Positions 26,481 through 34,448 of a DNA stretch of 39,877 nt are shown in pieces; positions within the stretch are counted from its first letter, which is position 1, and the number at the start of each line of letters is the position of its first letter. Source of the DNA: an uncultured Collinsella sp. (GTDB lineage: Bacteria; Actinomycetota; Coriobacteriia; Coriobacteriales; Coriobacteriaceae); NCBI GenBank assembly GCA_958405565.1, contig CATYEN010000017.1:1-39877 (forward strand), in the 5' to 3' direction. Both the position numbers and the translations under genes were made by a program. Below the pieces are notes generated by a model that was not told where the DNA came from, ran no database searches, and saw only the letters and a program-made list of their open reading frames with translations.

Positions 26481-26519
26481 AAACCGCCCCGTCGAATGCA
26501 TACTTCGACGGGGCGGTTT
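26481..26519 (+). terminator. rho-independent terminator of lemA
   Basis: A perfect 15-bp stem, AAACCGCCCCGTCGA (26481-26495) against 26505-26519, is followed by a CTTTTT run. Confidence 0.9.
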
Positions 26520-26549
26520 CCTTTTTCGCGTAGGTCCCCCTCTAAGCGC

Positions 26550-26752
26550 CGTGCATTTTTGGGAGTATTCAACATAACCAAGAGCATCGGGCGCCACGAC
26601 AAAGGCCAAAGACCGCGAATATCCCTGCAAATCACCCGCTGTCAGCCCATAACCCCGCCCATCATTCGTAGAAAACATCGAGAAATCCCGAATTTTTGCC
26701 CGAGGTCGGTATGCAGGGGCCTTCGATTGCAGAATACTCGCAAAAATGCACG
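26550..26752. mobile_element. MITE-like element with 21-bp terminal inverted repeats
   Basis: 26550-26570 (CGTGCATTTTTGGGAGTATT...) is the reverse complement of 26732-26752 except at one position. The 203-bp unit lies between two terminators and contains no gene I recognise, although the minus strand stays open across it. Length, near-perfect ends and intergenic position fit a miniature inverted-repeat element; no target-site duplication is obvious. Confidence 0.5.
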
Positions 26753-26789
26753 TCGCCACCACCCCCACATGGCGCGAAGCAAAACAAAA

Positions 26790-26810
26790 GCGCGGCCTAA
26801 AAGGCCGCGC
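26790..26810 (-). terminator. terminator for the ilvE transcript
   Basis: GCGCGGCC pairs with GGCCGCGC around a 5-nt loop. On the minus strand it is followed by CTTTTGTTTTG. It is about 195 bp beyond the ilvE stop, leaving the nested palindrome 26866-26988 inside the 3' untranslated region. Confidence 0.75.
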
Positions 26811-26865
26811 GCCATCTTTAATTTAGATCTATATTGCCCGTAACGGCAGCGCCGAGGTAACGCAA

Positions 26866-26988
26866 GCCCGAGGGCAACCTTCCTTTCCGGCGCACTCCGC
26901 AGGACGAAAGAACCTCCGCCGCACGAAGTGCGCAGCCGAGGTTCTTTCATGTCCGAGGACGCGCCGGAAAGGAAGGTTGCCCTCGGGC
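26866..26988. repeat. 123-bp nested palindrome (element 2)
   Basis: A perfect 28-nt inverted repeat (26866-26893 with 26961-26988) encloses a second hairpin, GAAAGAACCTC (26906-26916) with GAGGTTCTTTC (26938-26948), which itself encloses CGCAC/GTGCG. It lies 17 bp downstream of the ilvE stop and upstream of the ilvE terminator. Same layout and size as element 1 at 386-514, different sequence. Confidence 0.85.
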
Positions 26989-27005
26989 CGAACAGCTATG
27001 GCAGC

Positions 27006-28058
27006 TTACGCCACGGTGTAAACCCAGTTGTGCTTATCCTCGACAGCACCAGACTGGATACCGGTCAGGGTCTCGCGGAGCTTCTTCATCACAGGGCCGA
27101 TCTCGGTGTAGCCAGCCGGGAAGGTCACGGTCTCATCGGCACCATAAACCTTATTGTCGATCTCGCCCACCGGGGAGATGACGGCGGCGGTGCCGCACAG
27201 GCCGCACTCCACAAAGGTGCCGGCCTTGACCTCGGCCCACTCGACGGGGCGCTGGTCGACGGTCATGCCCAGGTCCTGAGCAACCTGAACGAGCGAACGG
27301 CGGGTGATGGAGGGCAGGATGGAGTCGGTGTGCGACTGCGGAACGACGAGCGTGCCGTCCTCCTTCACGAACAGGACGTTGGCGCCACCGGTCTCCTCGA
27401 CATAGGTGCGGGACTCGGAGTCGAGATACAGGTTCTCGGCATAGCCCTCGCGATGGGCCTCCATCGTGGGCTTGAGGGACATGGCGTAGTTGAGGCCGGC
27501 CTTGATGTTGCCGGTGCCGTGCGGTGCCGCACGGTCATACTCGGAAACGCGCAGCTTGACGGGCTTAAGGCCACCCTTAAAGTACGGACCGACCGGGGTC
27601 ACGAGAATGCGGAACGTGTACTCAGGAGCGGGAGCCACGCCGATCACGTCACCGGAGCCGATCATAAACGGACGCACGTACAGGGTCGCGCCGGAACCGA
27701 AGGGCGGAACCCAGGCGGCGTTGGCAGAAACGACCTGCTTGACGGCCTCAACGAACTTGTCCTTGGGGAACGGGGGCATCTCGAGGCGCTGCGCAGAGTT
27801 GTACATACGCTCGGCGTTCATGTCGGGACGGAAGCAAACGATGCTGCCGTCCTCGGCGGTGTAGGCCTTCAGGCCCTCAAAGACCTCCTGGCAGTAATGG
27901 AAGATGCCACCGCACTCGGAGACATGCAGGGTGTGGTCGGTGGTCAGGCCGCCCTCGTCCCACTCGCCGTCCTTCCAATGGGCCTCGTAGCTGTAATCGG
28001 TCTTCATGTAGCCAAAGCCGAGGCTACCCCAATCGATATCCTTCTTCTCGACAGTCAT
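27006..28058 (-). CDS. ilvE: branched-chain amino acid aminotransferase
   Basis: A 350-residue fold-type IV PLP aminotransferase that interconverts Val, Leu and Ile with their 2-keto acids. Diagnostic stretches are GSLGFGYMKTDYSYEAHWKD at the N-terminus, EVFEGLKAY, FRPDMNAERM, LYVRPFMIG, the PLP lysine in GTGNIKAGLNYA, YVEETGGANVLFV, LPSITRRS and CGLCGTAAVISPVGEI. This is the long (eukaryote/actinobacterial-like) IlvE subtype. ATG 28058 follows AAGGAG at a proper spacing; an open extension to 28208 is not needed. It is monocistronic. No leader peptide rich in Leu/Ile/Val codons is visible upstream. Confidence 0.96.
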   Translation of the reverse strand: MTVEKKDIDWGSLGFGYMKTDYSYEAHWKDGEWDEGGLTTDHTLHVSECGGIFHYCQEVFEGLKAYTAEDGSIVCFRPDMNAERMYNSAQRLEMPPFPKDKFVEAVKQVVSANAAWVPPFGSGATLYVRPFMIGSGDVIGVAPAPEYTFRILVTPVGPYFKGGLKPVKLRVSEYDRAAPHGTGNIKAGLNYAMSLKPTMEAHREGYAENLYLDSESRTYVEETGGANVLFVKEDGTLVVPQSHTDSILPSITRRSLVQVAQDLGMTVDQRPVEWAEVKAGTFVECGLCGTAAVISPVGEIDNKVYGADETVTFPAGYTEIGPVMKKLRETLTGIQSGAVEDKHNWVYTVA

Positions 28059-28287
28059 ATGTCGCTCCTTACATACACAGTTGCAAACTCGCGAACCCGC
28101 ACGCAAGGACCGAGGCCGACCGCGTCGCAACGTCGCACGCCCGGAGCGTAGAGCCGGACGGGACACGCGAGCAGCATCAAAGCCGATGGCACGTCGATTC
28201 GCATGCACGAGATTGTACTCCCCGTACGCGTCTGATAAAACGCTTTTCTTTAACTAAGTAAAGTATTTTCATTTGACCGAAACTAAA

Positions 28288-28319
28288 GAGGCCCGCCACC
28301 GTAAACGGTGACGGGCCTC
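28288..28319 (-). terminator. terminator of the dedA-type gene
   Basis: GAGGCCCG-CCACCG pairs with CGGTG-CGGGCCTC around TAAA. On the minus strand TTTAGTTT follows. It lies 38 bp after the DedA stop codon. Confidence 0.85.
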
Positions 28320-28356
28320 AACTGCACGGTTTGCGCGCTGGCTCGAGCTACGCGTT

Positions 28357-28995
28357 CTATTTGCCCAGCTTAGCCTTAACCAGACCGACCACGGTCGGGA
28401 TGATCGACACGGCGACGATGCCGATAATCAGCAGCTCAAAGTGCTCCTGCACAAAGGGAATGCCGCCAAAGAAGTAGCCCAGCAGCGTAAAGACCGTCGA
28501 CCAGGTAATGCCGCCCAGCACGTTAAAGATGACAAAGTTGCGCCAATGCATGCCGCCCATGCCGGCGATAAAGGGCACAAAGGTACGGATAAACGGAAAG
28601 AAGCGGCCCAGGAAGATGGCCAGGTGGCCCCACTTGTCCAAGAAGTCCTCGGACTTTTTGATGCGCTCGGGCGTCATGGCCTTGACCTTGCCCGAGGCAA
28701 TGATCTTTTTGCCAAAGAAATGGCCGATCATAAAGTTGCACTGATCGCCCAAGATGGCAGCGGCCCATGCAACGGCCAGCAAAGCCACGATGTTAAAGCC
28801 GCCGTTGTGGGCAAAGAAACCCGAGGCGAACAGCAGCGAATCGCCGGGAAGGAACGGGAAGAACACCACGCCCGTCTCGATAAAGATGATCAGGAACACG
28901 CAGCCGTAGGCCATAAGCGGGCCGGCGGCGATCCAACTGGCGATCGCGGTGCGCGGATCCTTAAGCAGCTCGGCAATGAAATTGATGAAACCCAT
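28357..28995 (-). CDS. DedA family integral membrane protein
   Basis: A 212-residue SNARE-associated/VTT-domain membrane protein. It contains the family motifs FIETGVVFFPFLPGDSLL, GDQCNFMIGHFFG, FLGRFFPFIRTFVPFIAGMG (the F/Y-x-x-R-F-x-P-x-x-R-t-x-x-P stretch) and WRNFVIFNVLGGITWSTVF, with a C-terminal transmembrane helix. DedA proteins act in phospholipid (undecaprenyl-phosphate or PE) translocation and membrane homeostasis. The start at ATG 28995 (MGFINFIAELL) is chosen because GAGAGG precedes it; an upstream extension to 29079 lacks family similarity. The gene is alone, divergent from cysE. Confidence 0.93.
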   Translation of the reverse strand: MGFINFIAELLKDPRTAIASWIAAGPLMAYGCVFLIIFIETGVVFFPFLPGDSLLFASGFFAHNGGFNIVALLAVAWAAAILGDQCNFMIGHFFGKKIIASGKVKAMTPERIKKSEDFLDKWGHLAIFLGRFFPFIRTFVPFIAGMGGMHWRNFVIFNVLGGITWSTVFTLLGYFFGGIPFVQEHFELLIIGIVAVSIIPTVVGLVKAKLGK

Positions 28996-29218
28996 GAAGT
29001 AAAACCTCTCAGTTGTGGGCGCGGATACGTCCAAGTTGACCAGTATACGGTTGCGGCGTTCCCTCGTGCGCAACCCCACAAAAGCATGACTCCATTACCA
29101 GCAAGTTTGCATAACTAACACCTGTCGCGCAATGCCACCAAGATTGTCCTTTCTAATCCCTAGCGAATCGCTATACTTTATTGAATCGCATTGCCATGGC
29201 GCTAAGGGAGGACGGCCG

Positions 29219-29923
29219 GTGAGCTTTATCAATACCATTCGCGAGGACATCAAGACCGTCCAAGCGCAGGACCCCGCCGCGCAAAACGGCCTGGTCATTT
29301 TCCTTTCGTACCCCGGTCTGCATGCCAAGTGGAATCACGTGCCCGAGCACTGGCTGTGGGAGCATGGACATCGCTCGCTCGCCCGCGTGCTCTCACAAAT
29401 CACCCGCCACATCACCGGCGTCGAGATTCATCCCGCCGCACAGATCGGCAAGCACTTCTTTATCGACCATGCCATGGGCGTCGTCATCGGCGAGACCACC
29501 ATTGTGGGCGACAACTGTGTGCTTTACCAGGGCGTTACGCTCGGCGGTACCGGCAACGAGACCGGCAAACGCCACCCAACGCTCGGCAACAACGTCACCG
29601 TGGGCACGGGCGCCAAGGTGCTCGGCAACATCCGCATCGGCAACAACGTCAAAATCGGCGGCAACTCGGTTGTCGTCAAGGACGTGCCCGACAACTGCAC
29701 CGTCGTGGGCGTGCCGGGACGCATCATCAAGCGCAACGGCTGCCGTGTGTTCGAGGAGAGTTTCGACGCCAAGCAGCATCGCGAGTACATGCCCGATGAC
29801 GCCGCCGAGCAGAGTGCCCTCAACCGCCAGGGCATCACCGAGAACGCCCGCCGCGTCAAGGAACTCGAGCGAGAGGTGGCCGAGCTCAAAGCCCTCGTCG
29901 CAAAGCTCATGGACGAACGCTAA
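29219..29923 (+). CDS. cysE: serine O-acetyltransferase
   Basis: A 234-residue enzyme that acetylates L-serine with acetyl-CoA, the first committed step of cysteine synthesis. The N-terminal helices (SFINTIREDIKTVQAQDPAA) are followed by the left-handed beta-helix: TGVEIHPAAQIGKHFFIDHA, MGVVIGETTIVGDN, LYQGVTLGGTG, KRHPTLGNNVTVGTGAKVLG and GVPGRII. The catalytic Asp-His pair is in FIDHA. The start is GTG 29219, after GGGAGG; an ATG-initiated extension to 29132 lacks homology. Unlike many short Gram-positive CysE proteins it carries a C-terminal tail of about 60 residues ending in a coiled coil (VKELEREVAELKALVAKLMD). No cysK is adjacent. Confidence 0.95.
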   Translation: MSFINTIREDIKTVQAQDPAAQNGLVIFLSYPGLHAKWNHVPEHWLWEHGHRSLARVLSQITRHITGVEIHPAAQIGKHFFIDHAMGVVIGETTIVGDNCVLYQGVTLGGTGNETGKRHPTLGNNVTVGTGAKVLGNIRIGNNVKIGGNSVVVKDVPDNCTVVGVPGRIIKRNGCRVFEESFDAKQHREYMPDDAAEQSALNRQGITENARRVKELEREVAELKALVAKLMDER

Positions 29924-29962
29924 GAACGCAAGCGACACAAAACGGCATCGGCATCAACGCAA

Positions 29963-29997
29963 AAGGCGCACCAGGGAATTCATCCCCGGCGCGCCTT
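29963..29997 (+). terminator. terminator of cysE
   Basis: AAGGCGC and GCGCCTT bracket a second short stem (CAGGG/CCCCGG region), followed by CTTTT. It lies 40 bp after the cysE stop. Confidence 0.7.
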
Positions 29998-30034
29998 CTT
30001 TTCGATGTGACAAAGAGGCTGCCCCCTTGCCACC

Positions 30035-32047
30035 TTAGGCGAACTGGCTCAGATAGAGGTCGGCGTAGGCACCCTCGGCTGCGAGCAGCTCCTTATGCGT
30101 ACCCTGCTCGATAATGTTGCCGTGGTCCATGACCAGGATCAGGTCGGCATCCACGATCGTCGACAGGCGATGTGCGATCACAAAGCTCGTGCGCCCGCGC
30201 ATGAGCGCGTCCATGGCACGACCGATGGCAAGCTCGGTACGCGTATCCACGCTTGAGGTCGCCTCGTCCAGGATGAGAATCGCCGGGTTGTTGAGCAGCA
30301 CGCGTGCGATGGTCAGCAGCTGACGCTGGCCCTGGCTGATGCTCTCGACATCGTTGGCCACCCGCGTGTCATAACCCTGCGGCATGGTGCGCACAAAGAA
30401 GTCGACCTGCGCGGCGCGAGCGGCCGCAACAATCTCCTCGCGCGTTGCCTCGGGACAGCCATAGGCGATGTTTTCGGCAATCGTGCCGTCGAACAGCCAG
30501 GCGTCCTGCAGCACCATGCCAAACTGCTGACGGAGCTCACCGCGGTTCATGAGGCGCGTATCCACACCGTCGAGCGTAATGCGGCCGCCGTCGATCTCGT
30601 AAAAGCGCATGAGCAGGTTGATGAGCGTCGTCTTGCCTGCGCCCGTGGTTCCCACCACGGCAATCTTCTGGCCCGGCTCGGCGGTAAACGACACGTCGCG
30701 CATGAGCGGCTTTTCGGGCGTGTAGCCAAAGCGCACATGCTCAAAAGTGACACGGCCCTCCACGCGACCCGACAGCTTGGCGGCCTCGTCCGGCAGTGGA
30801 TCGGCCCCCATCTCGGGCTCATCGAGCAGGTCGAACACGCGCTCCGCACTCGCTAGCGCGCTCTGCAGCGAGTTGAAAGTGAACGACAGCTGCGTCATGG
30901 GTTCGGACGCCTCGTAGATAAACTGGAAGAACGCCTGGAACACGCCGACGGTCATGTGACCGGCGACCAGCATGCTGCAGCCCACGAGCGCAATCACGAT
31001 CTGCGCCAGGCGACCGATAAAGCGGACCGCGGGTCCGACGGCGTTGATCATAAAGTCGGCCTTGGTGCTCACGCGGGCCAGCTCGCCCGAGGCCTCGTGC
31101 ACCTCGGCAGAGCTCTGGTGCTCGCGATTGAATGCGCGAATCACCAAACGGCCCGAATAGCCTTCCTCGACCGCGCTCGTGATTTTGGACACCCATTCCT
31201 GACGCTCGCCCGTCACATCATGCGTACGGCGCGAAACCACCTTGGTCACCAGCAGCGATACCGCCGTAAAACCCAAAAAGATCAACGTGAGCCTAACGCT
31301 ATAGACGAACATCATGATGATGGCGCCCGTCACGGTGCCGATCGATACCAGCAGCTGCAGCAATCCGCGCTGCATGCTCTCGGACATCTTGTCCAAGTCG
31401 TTGGTCGCACGGCTGACCACTTCGCCGGGGCGATGCGCGTCAAAGTAGGCGAGTGGCAGGCGGCTGAGCTTTTGCGCGATGCGGTTGCGCAGACGCAGGT
31501 TGAGTCGCTCGGCCACACTCGACATCAAAAAGCTCTGCAACGCATAGAACGACCCGGCGGCCGTCCAGATCAAGAAGTAGACAAAGATGGTCTTGCCGCA
31601 TTGATCCCAGGTGATGCTGAAGGTGGTTCCGTTGGCAAACGCCACCTGTATATGGCCCCACAGCTCGTCGATAACATGAGCGCTATATGCCGGCGCGGCG
31701 GTGTTAAAGATGACGTAGAACACGATGCTCGCAAACACGATGTAGAAGCGCCAATGGTCGCCGGCGGCCTCGCCCCACAAGCGGCGCACCGTCGCCCAGG
31801 TATCGCGGGGTTTCTCGTCCTCATCCTCGTCGTCCACATCGCGCATGCGCTCTGCCTCCGCGCGGGCACGCTCGTCCTCGGCACGCTCGTTTTCCTCGTA
31901 CAGCGCTTGGCGGCGAGCCTCACGCTCGGCCGCGGCCTTGGCAACGTCATCCAGCTCGGTCGGCGCGGCAGCCTGCTCGACCGCTTCGGCCGCGTCCGCA
32001 GCGGCGGCATCGATAGCGTCGCCGCGCTTCTTGAGCTCCTCGGTCAT
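30035..32047 (-). CDS. ABC exporter, permease/ATPase half-transporter (catalytic-site subunit, pair 2)
   Basis: A 670-residue half-transporter, last gene of a MarR-ABC-ABC operon. The first 85 residues are a highly charged Ala/Glu/Arg-rich cytosolic extension with an acidic run (DVDDEDEDEK), not found in the pair at 3620-7351. The membrane domain (about 95-405) is followed by Walker A GTTGAGKT (466-473), VLQDAW Q-loop, non-canonical ISQGQ signature (570-574), intact Walker B LILDEATS (E595) and switch His in VIAHRLST (H626). Its partner supplies the degenerate site. ATG 32047 is preferred over GTG 32056 because the GGGAGGTGAG ribosome binding site overlaps the GTG; one base separates it from the upstream stop (TAGCATG). 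Confidence 0.94.
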   Translation of the reverse strand: MTEELKKRGDAIDAAAADAAEAVEQAAAPTELDDVAKAAAEREARRQALYEENERAEDERARAEAERMRDVDDEDEDEKPRDTWATVRRLWGEAAGDHWRFYIVFASIVFYVIFNTAAPAYSAHVIDELWGHIQVAFANGTTFSITWDQCGKTIFVYFLIWTAAGSFYALQSFLMSSVAERLNLRLRNRIAQKLSRLPLAYFDAHRPGEVVSRATNDLDKMSESMQRGLLQLLVSIGTVTGAIIMMFVYSVRLTLIFLGFTAVSLLVTKVVSRRTHDVTGERQEWVSKITSAVEEGYSGRLVIRAFNREHQSSAEVHEASGELARVSTKADFMINAVGPAVRFIGRLAQIVIALVGCSMLVAGHMTVGVFQAFFQFIYEASEPMTQLSFTFNSLQSALASAERVFDLLDEPEMGADPLPDEAAKLSGRVEGRVTFEHVRFGYTPEKPLMRDVSFTAEPGQKIAVVGTTGAGKTTLINLLMRFYEIDGGRITLDGVDTRLMNRGELRQQFGMVLQDAWLFDGTIAENIAYGCPEATREEIVAAARAAQVDFFVRTMPQGYDTRVANDVESISQGQRQLLTIARVLLNNPAILILDEATSSVDTRTELAIGRAMDALMRGRTSFVIAHRLSTIVDADLILVMDHGNIIEQGTHKELLAAEGAYADLYLSQFA

Positions 32048-32048
32048 G

Positions 32049-33785
32049 CTACTCACCTCCCTTCATCTGCGATTCCGCGATGGCGCGGTATACCTCGCAG
32101 GTTTCCATAAGTTCCTCATGCGTGCCCAAGCCCACGACCTCGCCGTCCTTGAGCACAACGATCTGGTCGGCGTGCAGAATCGTCGAGATGCGCTGCGCGA
32201 TGATAAGCACCGCGGCGTCGCGCGTCTCGTCCTGCAGCGCATGGCGCAGGGCCGCATCAGTCTTAAAGTCCAGGGCCGAAAAACTGTCGTCGAAGATATA
32301 CAGGTCGGCGCGCTTCATGAGCGCGCGAGCAATGGCCAGGCGCTGGCGCTGACCACCCGAGAAGTTCGTACCGCCCTGGGCAACCGGGGTATCGAGCCCC
32401 TGCGGTTGATCGAGCACAAAGGTGCTCTGGGCAACCTGCAGCGCATGAAGCATGTCCGCCTCGGTCGCGTCCTCGTTGCCAAAGCGCAGATTGCTTGCCA
32501 CGGTGCCCGAGAACAGCCACGCCTTCTGCGGCACATAGGCAATGCGCCCGCGAATCTCGTCTTGCGAAAGGTCGCGCAGGTCAACACCGTCCAGGTGGAT
32601 GGCGCCCTTCGTGGCATCGTGAAAACGCAGCAAGAGCTTTGCCACCGTCGACTTACCCGAACCGGTCGAGCCCACGATCGCGGTGGTCTGCCCGCGACGG
32701 CAGGCAAAGCTCAGGTCGCACAGGGTGTCCTCGTCGGCATCGTCAAAGCGAAATGACATGTGATCGAACACGGCGACCGCATCCGCATCTCCCTCGGAGG
32801 CAGGCGCCTCGTCACCCAGCATACGCTCGCCGTCCACGATGCTCGGCTCAATCTCCAACACCTGCTGTGCGCGACTTAGGCACGCCGCGGCGCGCGGAAG
32901 CGTCAGCACCACCATCTGGGCCATCATCACAAAGAACAGGATCAGAAGCGCGTACTCCAGCACCGCCGAGATGCTCGCGATCTGCATGGCGTGGGCGCCC
33001 ACGCGGTTGCCGCCCACCCACAGTACCGCCACCTCGGCGATATTCATCAGAAAGAAGGTGGAGCTGTCGAGGCCCACAAACAGATGGTTGACTTTTATGG
33101 CGTTGGCGGCGTAGTCGCTAAACACCTCGTCCAGGCGCTGTTCCTCATGACGCTCCTTGTTAAACGCACGGATGACGCGCACGCCCACGATGTTTTCGCG
33201 CAGCACCACGTTCATGCGGTCGATAAAGCTCTGCAAGCGCATAAAAATCGGAGCCGCGTTGGCAACCGTAAAGACCGCCGCAACCAGCACGATCGCAACC
33301 ACGACGCCCAGAAGCATGCCCATGGCCGGATCGATGAGCCAGGCGAAGATGATGCCTGCCACCGCCAGGAACGGCACCGGCAGCACCAGCTGAATGGTCT
33401 GCAGAATCGCCTGCTGGATCACGTTGATGTCGTTGAGCGAGCGCGTGATCATCGAACCCGTGCCAAAGCGCTCAAAGTCACTGGCAGACAGCTCGAGCGA
33501 CTTGTCGTAGACGGCATTGCGGATATCGCAGGCCACGTTTGCCGCCAGGCGCGCCGATAGATAGCAGCCCAGCACCGCGCCGCCACTGGCCATGCCGGTC
33601 GCGATAAGCATGTAGAAGCCATTGCGCAAAATGTAGTCGACATCGCCCGTGGTAATGCCGGTGTTGACCATGTTCGCCAGCATCGTGGGCACCAGCAGCG
33701 TGCCGACGTTGTCTATCAGCAGCACCAGTAGCGTCACCGCGATCAGCCCGCGATACGGCTTCATAAACCTCATTAAGAGTCGCAC
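32049..33785 (-). CDS. ABC exporter, permease/ATPase half-transporter (degenerate-site subunit, pair 2)
   Basis: A 578-residue half-transporter. Six membrane helices (about 12-300), Walker A GSTGSGKS (372-379), YVPQKAW Q-loop, canonical FSGGQ (475-479), but YIFDDS has Asp (D500) where the catalytic Glu belongs, and IIAQRIST has Gln (Q531) for the switch His. This complements the SQGQ/Glu/His pattern of the next gene, so the pair should form one hydrolytic and one silent ATP site. GTG 33785 follows GAGGGGG and gives the family-typical start MRLLMRFMKPYRG. An ATG at 33773 overlapping the marR stop (TAATG) is the alternative. The operon with a MarR repressor suggests inducible drug or toxic-metabolite export. 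Confidence 0.94.
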   Translation of the reverse strand: MRLLMRFMKPYRGLIAVTLLVLLIDNVGTLLVPTMLANMVNTGITTGDVDYILRNGFYMLIATGMASGGAVLGCYLSARLAANVACDIRNAVYDKSLELSASDFERFGTGSMITRSLNDINVIQQAILQTIQLVLPVPFLAVAGIIFAWLIDPAMGMLLGVVVAIVLVAAVFTVANAAPIFMRLQSFIDRMNVVLRENIVGVRVIRAFNKERHEEQRLDEVFSDYAANAIKVNHLFVGLDSSTFFLMNIAEVAVLWVGGNRVGAHAMQIASISAVLEYALLILFFVMMAQMVVLTLPRAAACLSRAQQVLEIEPSIVDGERMLGDEAPASEGDADAVAVFDHMSFRFDDADEDTLCDLSFACRRGQTTAIVGSTGSGKSTVAKLLLRFHDATKGAIHLDGVDLRDLSQDEIRGRIAYVPQKAWLFSGTVASNLRFGNEDATEADMLHALQVAQSTFVLDQPQGLDTPVAQGGTNFSGGQRQRLAIARALMKRADLYIFDDSFSALDFKTDAALRHALQDETRDAAVLIIAQRISTILHADQIVVLKDGEVVGLGTHEELMETCEVYRAIAESQMKGGE

Positions 33786-34273
33786 GACTCCCCCTCACGT
33801 TGACCCTCTGCCTGTTTCTCTGCGGCGATGTGCTGTTTAAATTCCTCACATTCATCGCCCAGCGCACGAGAAAACTTACCGAACAGGCGCATGAGTTCTT
33901 GCTGCTCCCCCGGCTCGAGCGCGTCAAAAGCTCGCTGTTCGGCTTTTTGCGCCGGCGCCGCGCATCGCTTTGCAAACCGCTTGCCTTCTTCGGTGAGGCA
34001 CACGACCTTGTTCTTTCGGCTGCCCTCGGCAAACTCCAGCGTCGCAAGCCCTCGTGCCGCCAGCGTCTTAATTGCCGAGTTGATGGTTTGCTTGCTGTAA
34101 TACCATTCGCTCGTCAGCCGACTCACCGCGACACATCCGCCCGCCTTGTCGGTATCGACGAGCATCCAATAGGCGCAGTCCGAAAGACCGCAGGTACGCG
34201 AGAACTCCGAATAGATATGGTCGATCGCATTGAACATCCGGTCCAGATCGACCAGCGTAACCGCGCGTTCCAT
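33773..34273 (-). CDS. MarR family transcriptional regulator
   Basis: A 166-residue winged-helix protein. The central segment SDCAYWMLVDTD...VAVSRLTSEWYYSKQTINSA (recognition helix) then LAARGLATLEFAEGSRKNKV (the wing) is MarR-like, with helical dimerisation regions at both ends (YSEFSRTCGLS; a long C-terminal helix with EEFKQHIAAEKQAEGQ). It is the first gene of the operon with two ABC half-transporters and overlaps the next gene by 13 bp (GTG start) or 1 bp (ATG start). GGGGGAAG precedes its ATG. Two palindromic sites upstream (34289-34338) are probable autorepression operators, released by a ligand that the exporter removes. Confidence 0.92.
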   Translation of the reverse strand: MERAVTLVDLDRMFNAIDHIYSEFSRTCGLSDCAYWMLVDTDKAGGCVAVSRLTSEWYYSKQTINSAIKTLAARGLATLEFAEGSRKNKVVCLTEEGKRFAKRCAAPAQKAEQRAFDALEPGEQQELMRLFGKFSRALGDECEEFKQHIAAEKQAEGQREGESCDS

Positions 34274-34288
34274 TCTTCCCCCATTCGA

Positions 34289-34338
34289 TAGTCCGAGTTT
34301 TGACTATTTCGAAATTAGGTTAGTCCGAATTTTGACCA
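34289..34338 (-). promoter_or_regulatory. paired MarR-type operators and promoter region
   Basis: TAGTCCGAGTTTTGACTA (34289-34306) and TAGTCCGAATTTTGACCA (34321-34338) are near-identical 18-bp sites with TAGTC/GACTA dyad ends, centred 32 bp apart, about three helical turns. Read on the minus strand, a TTGACG just before the distal site followed 17 bp later by TAACCT could be the promoter, which a bound MarR dimer would block. The sites start 16 bp upstream of the marR ATG. Confidence 0.7.
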
Positions 34339-34392
34339 TCGTCAACAGACGTGCCGAAAATGGGTGCACCTTCATGACCTATCGACAGAAAA

Positions 34393-34421
34393 ACCGCCGG
34401 CGCGGGGGCAGCGCCGGCGGT
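34393..34421 (-). terminator. terminator of the small hypothetical gene
   Basis: A perfect 11-bp stem ACCGCCGGCGC/GCGCCGGCGGT with a 7-nt loop is followed on the minus strand by TTTTTC. Confidence 0.88.
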
Positions 34422-34448
34422 CACGAAAGAAAAGCGATGTGTTGCCTG

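Noticed and set aside
28059..28208. An in-frame N-terminal extension of ilvE, or a leader peptide.
   Set aside because: It lacks homology, is Arg-rich, has no run of Leu/Ile/Val codons, and a good ribosome binding site precedes ATG 28058.
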